Shown piece after piece: positions 1 through 5,266 of a stretch of 8,024 nt of DNA. Origin of the DNA: Candidatus Parcubacteria bacterium (GTDB taxonomy: Bacteria; Patescibacteriota; Patescibacteriia; JAACEG01); the NCBI GenBank assembly GCA_023142625.1, contig JAGLJD010000045.1, forward strand, positions 1 through 8,024. Direction: 5' to 3'. A model generated the notes under the pieces. The model had not been told where the DNA came from and did not search any database. It was given only the letters and a program-made list of their open reading frames with translations. How positions within the stretch are numbered: the first letter of the stretch is position 1; each line of letters starts with the position of its first letter. The position numbers were made by a program, and so were the translations under genes.

Positions 1-164
1 GTAAAATGATAATAAAGAGCGGCTTTAGTGATATTAAGCTTTTTAGCGATGTCGCTCATGGAAACGCCTAAATAGCTATATTCTGAAAAAAGCCCGCGCG
101 CTGCTTTAATAATATTTTTTTTAGCATTATTAAGACCGTGTTTTGCTTCTGTTTTAATATCCAT
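1..164 (-). CDS. TetR/AcrR-family transcriptional repressor, N-terminal DNA-binding part (partial, runs off left edge)
   Basis: Reading leftwards from the ATG at 164-162 gives 54 codons without a stop, open to the window edge. The residues match a TetR N-terminal domain: a first helix ending in AARGLFSE (about 21-28), then a helix-turn-helix with GVSMSDIAKKLNI (33-45) and the recognition helix ITKAALYYHF (45-54). TetR proteins are usually about 190-210 residues; the missing C-terminal domain binds the ligand and forms the dimer, so the inducer cannot be guessed. No clear ribosome binding site precedes the ATG, which is the first start before the helix and the only reasonable one. A strong promoter and a palindromic operator lie immediately upstream, so it probably represses itself. 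It is divergent from the glycosyltransferase operon, and its target may be genes to the left of the window. The family call is firm; the regulon is unknown. Confidence 0.88.
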   Translation of the reverse strand, partial: MDIKTEAKHGLNNAKKNIIKAARGLFSEYSYLGVSMSDIAKKLNITKAALYYHF

Positions 165-180
165 AAAAATTTTTTAACTT

Positions 181-198
181 ACTTACCGCTCGGTAAGT
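181..198. promoter_or_regulatory. Palindromic operator, probable TetR-type binding site
   Basis: A perfect inverted repeat with 8-bp arms, ACTTACCG and CGGTAAGT, separated by CT. It is far more GC-rich than its surroundings and lies 17 bp upstream of the repressor start codon, overlapping the expected start of transcription of that gene. TetR dimers typically bind palindromes of this size beside their own gene. Binding by this particular protein is inferred from position and symmetry. Confidence 0.8.
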
Positions 199-209
199 TA
201 TTTAATGAA

Positions 210-238
210 AAAATAACATAATATTTAAATTATGTCAA
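210..238 (-). promoter_or_regulatory. Sigma70-type promoter of the TetR-like gene
   Basis: On the minus strand, a perfect -35 box TTGACA (238-233) is followed by exactly 17 bp and then TATTTT (215-210), four of six matches to the -10 consensus. The start of transcription would fall near 203, putting the operator at 181-198 just downstream of it. A repressor bound there would block its own promoter. The spacer also contains a 7-bp-arm inverted repeat (216-235). Confidence 0.65.
216..235. repeat. Inverted repeat inside the promoter spacer
   Basis: ACATAAT (216-222) and ATTATGT (229-235) form perfect 7-bp arms around a 6-bp centre. The repeat lies almost exactly between the -35 and -10 boxes of the minus-strand promoter. 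It could be a second protein-binding site, but in such A+T-rich DNA chance is a fair alternative. Confidence 0.35.
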
Positions 239-256
239 GGTTGAATGCAAAAATAT

Positions 257-280
257 AAAGGTGAGATAGAAATGTTTTAA
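257..280 (+). other. Orphan Shine-Dalgarno sequence followed by a two-codon ORF
   Basis: AAAGGTGA (257-264) is the best Shine-Dalgarno-like sequence in the window. It lies 7 bp before an ATG (272-274) that is followed by one TTT codon and then TAA (278-280). It may be a minimal leader ORF, the relic of a lost gene start, or chance. Neither neighbouring gene uses it. Confidence 0.2.
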
Positions 281-297
281 AATATTTAATATAAAAA

Positions 298-318
298 TTG
301 ATATAAATATGCTAAAAT
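298..318 (+). promoter_or_regulatory. Possible promoter of the glycosyltransferase operon (extended -10)
   Basis: TGCTAAAAT (310-318) fits an extended -10 element (TGnTATAAT with one mismatch). Transcription would start near 325, giving a leader of about 30 nt before the first gene at 355. TTGATA (298-303) is too close to serve as its -35 box, and nothing convincing lies at the proper 17-bp spacing. This is the best candidate in an otherwise featureless A+T-rich spacer. Confidence 0.3.
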
Positions 319-354
319 AATTAACAATAAAAGCATTATATTAAAATTGTCTAA

Positions 355-1692
355 ATGCTATATCAAAATTTAAAACAGATTTTGAAATTATATAAAAAAA
401 TTTTTAATTTTATATCTTGCGATTTTTTAATAATCGCAATTTTTGTTATTTCCAGTTCAATAATTTTAGTTAGATATCCGCACATTGTAATTGACAAAAA
501 AATATTAGCCTTGTTTATGGCGGTAAATATTGTTTCTGTTATTGCGTATCTAATATTTAGCATCGTGAAGAAAAAGCGAATTTCATATAAGGTAGTTATT
601 ATTTTGATTTTGATAGCGAATTTTCTGTTTCTTAATTTTCAATATTTGAATTATAGAAAAATTGATAAGTTTAGCATACAGGACGAAACTCTGCATACGG
701 AAATCGCTATCAAATATCTTTTAAGCGGAAAAAATCCGTATAAAGAAGATTATTTTAATACTATTTTTGCTGAGTGGCATTACGCTTTTAATCGTTTTCC
801 GCAGATTACGCCGCCGCCGATTTACCATTACGCTTATCCGCCTTTTTCATTTATAATGCCGCTGCCGTTTTATTTGGTTGGGCAGAAACTATTTAATTAT
901 TATGATCAGCGCTGGCTCTATATAATTTTATATCTATTTTCAGTTTTTTTGCTTTTTAAGATTCCAGATAAAAAAAATCAAAAATTATTGCTGGTTTCGT
1001 TTTTTGCGTTTAACCCGATAATTTTAGGGCATCTATTTTTTGGTTCTAATAATATTATGGTTTTGTTTTGGATTATTTTAATGGTTTATTTATTGCAAAG
1101 AAACAGATTATTGCTTTCTTCCATTAGTTTAGCCTTTGCCATGGGAGTAAAACAGTCGGCGTGGTTTATTTTGCCCTTTTATTTTGTTTATATTTTTTTA
1201 AAAAAAGATAAAAATTTTATCAAAACGATTAAAGTCACATGGCTATTTTTTATTGTTGGTTTAATTATTTTTTTACCTTTTTTGATTTGGGATTATTTTT
1301 CGCTGTTTGACGATATATTATATTTTTCTTCAGGAAAATCCGTTAGCAACTATCCGATAGAGGGTATCGGATTAACTGGAATGCTGTTAAAATTTAATAT
1401 TATTAAATCGCCATTGGCTTATTTTCCTTGCTGGATATTTCAAATATTATTTGGTCTTCCTTTATTGTTTTTTTTGTTGAAAAAACAGATTAAAAAAAAT
1501 TCAATAAAAATGATGCTTATTAATTATTCCTCATTTTTATTTGTTGTTTGGTTTTTTTCGCGCTATTTTCACCTTGACCATCTTAATTATATAATGGTAG
1601 TATTAGTTATAAGTTATTTTATTTTAGATAAATTTTTTTATGCGAATAAACATCACGCTTCCATGCTTAAACGAGGAAAAAATTTTAAATAA
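355..1692 (+). CDS. Polytopic GT-C membrane glycosyltransferase, GT87/DUF2029-like
   Basis: A 445-residue integral membrane protein with roughly ten to eleven hydrophobic segments; the first spans about 23-40. GT-C enzymes transfer a sugar from a polyprenyl-phosphate donor at the outer face of the membrane. GT-C-like signs are an acidic pair in the first large loop (D110, E111) followed by SGKNPYKEDYF (124-134), the motif YPPFSF (161-166), a segment GSNN (230-233) before a helix, MGVKQSAWFILPF (263-275), and SRYFHLDHLNY (402-412) near the end. This pattern resembles GT87/DUF2029 proteins, though GT39/83-like families are an alternative. It is the first gene of the operon. The ATG at 355 lacks a Shine-Dalgarno but precedes the first helix suitably. 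Its last 53 nt overlap the next gene, and a seven-T run (1633-1639) lies just before that overlap. The sugar and acceptor are unknown. Confidence 0.75.
   Translation: MLYQNLKQILKLYKKIFNFISCDFLIIAIFVISSSIILVRYPHIVIDKKILALFMAVNIVSVIAYLIFSIVKKKRISYKVVIILILIANFLFLNFQYLNYRKIDKFSIQDETLHTEIAIKYLLSGKNPYKEDYFNTIFAEWHYAFNRFPQITPPPIYHYAYPPFSFIMPLPFYLVGQKLFNYYDQRWLYIILYLFSVFLLFKIPDKKNQKLLLVSFFAFNPIILGHLFFGSNNIMVLFWIILMVYLLQRNRLLLSSISLAFAMGVKQSAWFILPFYFVYIFLKKDKNFIKTIKVTWLFFIVGLIIFLPFLIWDYFSLFDDILYFSSGKSVSNYPIEGIGLTGMLLKFNIIKSPLAYFPCWIFQILFGLPLLFFLLKKQIKKNSIKMMLINYSSFLFVVWFFSRYFHLDHLNYIMVVLVISYFILDKFFYANKHHASMLKRGKNFK
1352..1372. repeat. Short hairpin within the first GT-C gene
   Basis: ATCCGATA (1352-1359) and TATCGGAT (1365-1372) are perfect 8-bp inverted arms around GAGGG. 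They encode part of a loop (YPIEGIGL) of the first membrane glycosyltransferase. It may be a minor RNA structure or coincidence. Confidence 0.4.
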
Positions 1693-2398
1693 TAATATTA
1701 TCGCTCTGTTTAATTTTTTAAATAAAAATGTGGCTGGCGATCAATGGCAGATTATTATCGCTGATAATGATTCTAATGACAATACAGCAGAGATAGCTAA
1801 AGAATTAGAATATAGATTTAAGCAGATTAAATATTTTTTTATCCCGCAAAAAGGAAAGGGAATAGCTATTCGGCATGGATGGAAAAATTTTGACGCGGAT
1901 ATTTATATTTTTATGGATGTTGATTTGTCAGTAGATTTAGAAGCGCTGCCAAAATTGATAAGCGCCGTTAAAGAGGAGCATTACGATATAGCCATTGGTT
2001 CAAGATTTCATAAGCAATCAGTTATCAAAAGAAGCGTAGCGCGAAAGATAATTTCCAGACTTTATAAGATAATTAAAAAAATTATAATTAATTCAGATAT
2101 TTCAGATTTACCTTGTGGCTTTAAAGCTATTAATAAAGATATTATTAAAAAAATTCTGCCGCGAATAAAAGATAATGAATGGTTTTTTGATTCAGAACTT
2201 GTAATATTATCCGAAAGTTTTGGATATAAAATAAAAGAGATTCCAGTTAAATGGGAAGAGATTAGGGAAAATGGAGATAAAAGCAGGGTCAAAATTATTT
2301 CTTTAGGATTTAATTATATTAAAAATTTGATTAGATTAAGAAAAAGGCTGAAGAAAATAAATCAAGCCACCCTAACGGGTGGTCACCCGTTAGGGTGA
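1640..2398 (+). CDS. GT2 family glycosyltransferase, Alg5/DPM-like, soluble
   Basis: A 252-residue protein with a GT-A fold and no membrane helix. Motifs in order: PCLNEE (8-13), DNDSNDNT (42-49, nucleotide-sugar binding), KGKG (71-74), MDVDLS (92-97, the DxD-type metal site), GSR (120-122), CGFKA (159-163), and the acidic patch around WFFDSELV (181-188) followed by IPVKW (201-205). This order matches dolichyl-phosphate glucose/mannose synthase-like GT2 enzymes, which transfer a sugar from a nucleotide donor to a polyprenyl phosphate. The start at 1640 is set by the usual position of the first strand, and it forces a 53-nt overlap with the upstream gene, suggesting translational coupling. The final residues (about 242-252) and the TGA stop come from a GC-rich palindrome that looks inserted, so the natural C-terminus was probably different. 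Sugar specificity cannot be read from sequence. Confidence 0.85.
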   Translation: MRINITLPCLNEEKILNNNIIALFNFLNKNVAGDQWQIIIADNDSNDNTAEIAKELEYRFKQIKYFFIPQKGKGIAIRHGWKNFDADIYIFMDVDLSVDLEALPKLISAVKEEHYDIAIGSRFHKQSVIKRSVARKIISRLYKIIKKIIINSDISDLPCGFKAINKDIIKKILPRIKDNEWFFDSELVILSESFGYKIKEIPVKWEEIRENGDKSRVKIISLGFNYIKNLIRLRKRLKKINQATLTGGHPLG

Positions 2399-2405
2399 AA
2401 TCAAG
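2359..2405. repeat. Palindromic REP/MITE-like element (double hairpin) with flanking 8-bp direct repeats
   Basis: Two back-to-back hairpins occupy 2367-2398: CCACCC-TAAC-GGGTGG (2367-2382) and TCACCC-GTTA-GGGTGA (2383-2398). The halves are also complementary to each other, giving perfect 14-bp arms (2368-2381 and 2384-2397) around GT. The four-base loops TAAC and GTTA are reverse complements. The direct repeat AAATCAAG flanks the palindrome at 2359-2366 and 2398-2405, as a target-site duplication would. The element is strikingly GC-rich for this region. No T-tract follows, so it is not an intrinsic terminator. It overlaps the end of the GT2 gene and supplies that gene's last codons and stop. 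Calling it mobile is inference until other copies are found. Confidence 0.65.
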
Positions 2406-2423
2406 AATTAAGAATTAGAAATT

Positions 2424-3392
2424 ATGAATCAGGTAGAAAATCAAAATTTAAAACAAAAATTATCAATTATTATTCCTGTTTTTAATGAAACCGAATCTTT
2501 GAAAGAATTAAATGCTAGAATTATTCAGGCAATTTTTGGCTTGCCTTTTGATTATGAGATAATTTATATAGACGACGGTTCTGCTGATAATTCATTTAAT
2601 ATCATTTCTGAATTGCATCAGCAAAATCAAAAAATTAGAGCCATACAATTCAGGCGGAATTTTGGAAAGTCAGCCGCATTGGCGGCAGGTTTTAAGGAAG
2701 CCGGCGGCGATTTGGTTATTACAATGGATTCTGACCTGCAAGACGAGCCGTTGGAAATTTCTAATTTAATAAAAAAGATTGGCGAAGGATATGATATGGT
2801 TTCAGGATGGAAGAGAGAGAGAAAAGATTCATTTATAAAATTAGTCTCTTCAAAAATTTTTAATTTTACAGTTTCAGCTTTAACAGGAATAAAGTTGCAT
2901 GATTTTAATTGCGGTTTTAAAATTTATCAGCGGGAAGTGATTAAAAATATAGAGGTTTACGGCGAATTGCATCGTTTTTTACCAGTATTGGCGCATCAAA
3001 AAGGGTATAAGGTGGGCGAATTAAAAGTCAAGCATAATGAACGGAAATTCGGCGAGTCAAGATATGGCAAATTCGGGCTAAGAAGAGCAGTAAATTATTT
3101 TTTAGACATAATCAATGTACTGTTAATTACAAAATATACAAAAAAACCGCTGCATTTTTTTGGAGCTATCGGTCTGTCATTGTCATTTATCGGCTTTATA
3201 ATATGCGCGTATTTGACAATATTGCGCGTTTTTACCGGAAGCATTCAGTCCCACTTGCCTCTTTTAATATTCGGCGTATTGCTGATTATAACGGGAGCCC
3301 AGTTAATTTCGTTAGGTTTGTTAAGTGAAATAATGATACAGAACAGCGTAAAAAAAGAAAAAAGTTATAATATAAAGAAAAAAATAATATGA
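2424..3392 (+). CDS. GT2 polyprenyl-phosphate glycosyltransferase with two C-terminal membrane helices (GtrB/ArnC-like)
   Basis: A 322-residue protein, the usual length for this family. A GT-A catalytic domain occupies about 12-235: PVFNE (18-22), DDGS (50-53), RRNFGKSAAL (77-86), MDSDLQD (101-107), GWKRERKD (128-135), NCGFK (162-166), and RKFGESRYGK (207-216). Two hydrophobic helices follow at about 244-268 and 277-303, then a lysine-rich tail. Relatives such as bactoprenol glucosyltransferase GtrB and ArnC transfer a sugar from a nucleotide donor to undecaprenyl phosphate on the cytoplasmic side; the product would suit the GT-C enzymes encoded around it. The ATG lies 25 bp after the preceding stop, behind an A+T-rich stretch with AAGAATT twice in tandem and no Shine-Dalgarno. 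The stop overlaps the next start as ATGA, with a second stop (TAA) directly after. The family is certain; the sugar is unknown. Confidence 0.92.
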   Translation: MNQVENQNLKQKLSIIIPVFNETESLKELNARIIQAIFGLPFDYEIIYIDDGSADNSFNIISELHQQNQKIRAIQFRRNFGKSAALAAGFKEAGGDLVITMDSDLQDEPLEISNLIKKIGEGYDMVSGWKRERKDSFIKLVSSKIFNFTVSALTGIKLHDFNCGFKIYQREVIKNIEVYGELHRFLPVLAHQKGYKVGELKVKHNERKFGESRYGKFGLRRAVNYFLDIINVLLITKYTKKPLHFFGAIGLSLSFIGFIICAYLTILRVFTGSIQSHLPLLIFGVLLIITGAQLISLGLLSEIMIQNSVKKEKSYNIKKKII

Positions 3393-5266
3393 TAATCTGT
3401 TATTTTGGAACTTACGAAAAAGAATATCCCAGAAACCGCAATGTTATTAATGGTTTAATTTTGAATAATGTAGAAGTAGTTGAGTGCCATGAAGTATTGT
3501 TAGACAAAATTAAAAACAAGATTGACATTGCTTTTTTTGCCAAGATTAAAATTTTTTTTTGCGTTATAATAGCTTATTTAAAATTAATTTATAAAAAATT
3601 AAGGCTGCCACCTGTGGATTGCGTAATTGTCGGATATATCGGGCAATTAGATATGATATTGGCAAGAGTCTTATTTCCAACAAAAAAGATAATTTTTAAT
3701 CCAATGCTGTCTATTTATGACACGATGATCAATGATCGCAAGGTTAGCGATAATTATTTTACAAAAAAGTTTTTTTATTTATTAGATAAGATTAGCTGTT
3801 CCTTTGCGGATAAAATTATTTTAGACACGCCTGAGCATATTGAGTATTTTCATAAAAAATTTAAAGTTCCGATAGATAAATTTGATTTTGCTTATATTGG
3901 CGCTGACGACAAATTATTTTATCCGATATCAGGGAAAAACAAAGCGGCAGAAAATTTTACTGTGCTGTTTTATGGAAAGTTTACGCCGATTCACGGCATA
4001 GAACACATAATAAAAGCGGCAAAAAATTTAGAGCAATATCCAGAAATAAAATTTGAAATAATCGGAACAGGGCAGACGCATAAAGAGATTATTAAGTTGT
4101 CGCAAGCGTTGAATATAAAAAATACCGCTTTTATAGACTGGATTCCTTTTAAGGAATTGCCTCAAAAGATAGCCAGCGCGGATATATGCATTGGCGGGCA
4201 TTTTGGCGGAAGCGAAAAAGCAAAAAGAGTTATAGCGAACAAAGTATTTCAAATTATTGCAATGGAAAAACCGATAATAATGTCAGGCTGCAAGTCGTCT
4301 ATATCAGCAGGATTTGTTAATTTAAAAAATTGTTTATTTTGTAAAGCTGAAGATTCCAAAGCTTTAGCTGATGCGATATTAAAATTGAAAAATGATGAAG
4401 ATTTGCGAAATAATATTGCTAAAAACGCTCACTCTCTTTTTCAAAAAGAATTTTCCATTAAAATAATCGGCAAAAAATTAAAAAAAAATATAACCGAAAT
4501 GATTTTTTTTGAATCGTTAGTTTTAACCCCAGCTTATCTTATTAGAAAAAAGATAATTTTAAATTATTTTAGAATTTATAGAATAAAAATTAAAAATTTT
4601 TTAGAAATTGGAGTAGGCAACGGAGATTTAATAAAAACTATGGATAATCTTGGCTATAAAGGCGAAGGGATAGATTTTAGCGCTAAAGCCGTCAAGGGAA
4701 TTGAAAAAGATTTTTTTTCAAACATTAAAATATCAAAAAAAGATTTTTTTGATATTAAAGAAAAAAATAGATACGATTTAATTATTGCCTTAGAATTAAT
4801 TGAACATTTAGAGGACGATAAGATTGCGTTAAAGAGAATGCAAGAGTTAATTACAGATCAAGGAATTTTGATTTTATCAGTTCCTGCGCATAAAAAGAAA
4901 TGGAGCGTACTAGACGAATGGGCAGGGCATTATCGCAGATATGAAAAAGAAGAATTACTCAGCCTTTTAGAAAATTATGGATTTAAAGTTGAAAAATTTT
5001 ATAATTACGGTTTTCCTTTATTAAATGCGCTTTGGTTTGCAAGAAAAAATATTATTAAGCAAAAAACAGTTTTTCAATCAAAAAAGGAAAACACAAGAAG
5101 AAGCGGGATGGATCGCAATTTAGAGAAGAAATTCAGATTTTTTTTCAATGATTTTTTTCTTTTTCCATTTTATTTTATACAAAAATTTTTTTATAATTTT
5201 AATTTAAGCCCTGCTTATCTAATAATTGCTAAAAAAGAAAAAGATGGAATTATTGAAAACAATTAA
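3389..5266 (+). CDS. Fusion protein: GT4-like glycosyltransferase (N-terminal) and class I SAM methyltransferase (C-terminal)
   Basis: A 625-residue two-domain protein. Residues 1-370 look like a complete GT-B glycosyltransferase: FGTYEKEYPRNR (6-17) at the N-terminus, and the nucleotide-sugar domain with LFYGKFTPIHGIEHIIKA (193-210), IIGTG (224-228), and NKVFQIIAMEKPII (284-297). The usual E-x7-E motif is not recognisable; Q288 lies where the second glutamate is expected. Residues 371-625 look like a complete class I methyltransferase: LEIGVGNGD (405-413), GIDFS (427-431), YDLIIALELIEHLED (462-476), and VPAHKKKWSVLDEW (498-511) followed by GHYRRYEKEEL (513-523). Methionine 371 (codon 4499-4501) lies exactly at the boundary, 10 bp after a nine-A run, so it may really be two genes joined by a one-base change, or a true fusion. 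The start overlaps the previous stop as ATGA. Probable role: adds and methylates a sugar of a surface glycan at the cytoplasmic side. Confidence 0.82.
   Translation: MIICYFGTYEKEYPRNRNVINGLILNNVEVVECHEVLLDKIKNKIDIAFFAKIKIFFCVIIAYLKLIYKKLRLPPVDCVIVGYIGQLDMILARVLFPTKKIIFNPMLSIYDTMINDRKVSDNYFTKKFFYLLDKISCSFADKIILDTPEHIEYFHKKFKVPIDKFDFAYIGADDKLFYPISGKNKAAENFTVLFYGKFTPIHGIEHIIKAAKNLEQYPEIKFEIIGTGQTHKEIIKLSQALNIKNTAFIDWIPFKELPQKIASADICIGGHFGGSEKAKRVIANKVFQIIAMEKPIIMSGCKSSISAGFVNLKNCLFCKAEDSKALADAILKLKNDEDLRNNIAKNAHSLFQKEFSIKIIGKKLKKNITEMIFFESLVLTPAYLIRKKIILNYFRIYRIKIKNFLEIGVGNGDLIKTMDNLGYKGEGIDFSAKAVKGIEKDFFSNIKISKKDFFDIKEKNRYDLIIALELIEHLEDDKIALKRMQELITDQGILILSVPAHKKKWSVLDEWAGHYRRYEKEELLSLLENYGFKVEKFYNYGFPLLNALWFARKNIIKQKTVFQSKKENTRRSGMDRNLEKKFRFFFNDFFLFPFYFIQKFFYNFNLSPAYLIIAKKEKDGIIENN
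4480..4488 (+). other. Nine-adenine run at the glycosyltransferase/methyltransferase junction
   Basis: A run of nine A sits 10 bp before the ATG codon of methionine 371 in the fusion gene. One A fewer would bring a TAA (4491-4493) into frame, ending the glycosyltransferase 5 bp before that ATG. One A more would bring a TGA (4508-4510) into frame. The fused reading is therefore the only open one, and the run is a typical site for polymerase slippage or sequencing error. A function for it is speculative. Confidence 0.5.
4729..4756. repeat. Inverted repeat of 13-bp arms within the methyltransferase domain
   Basis: The arms (4729-4741 and 4744-4756) are perfect, with GA between them. Much of the match is A7 opposite T7, encoding Lys-Lys and Phe-Phe on either side of the GA that starts an Asp codon. 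In A+T-rich coding DNA, KKDFF-type stretches pair this way by composition, so function is doubtful. Confidence 0.4.

Noticed and set aside
2368..2397. Telomere-like CCCTAA/TTAGGG motif
   Set aside because: Only one copy on each arm of a palindrome, with no tandem array; chance match.
2367..2398. Intrinsic transcription terminator after the GT2 gene
   Set aside because: The hairpin is strong, but it is followed by AAATCAAG rather than a T-tract, and it lies within an otherwise continuous operon.
2396..2398. TGA read as an amino acid (recoded genetic code)
   Set aside because: No TGA occurs inside any well-recognised domain; tryptophan and glycine positions use normal codons, and the gene 3 TGA is backed by an adjoining TAA.
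4028..4252. Antisense open frame within the glycosyltransferase domain, and similar short frames at 363-563, 2062-2292, 5219-5419, 5849-6055, 6302-6502 and 6855-7094
   Set aside because: All lie wholly inside strongly supported genes, show no domain-like sequence, and lack promoter or ribosome binding signals.
4729..4756. Functional 13-bp inverted repeat in the methyltransferase domain
   Set aside because: Kept only as a descriptive repeat; pairing is mostly A7 with T7 arising from lysine and phenylalanine codons.
5226..5243. TTG start for the second GT-C gene
   Set aside because: It adds only six residues (MLKKKK), and the ATG at 5244 has a purine-rich stretch before it.
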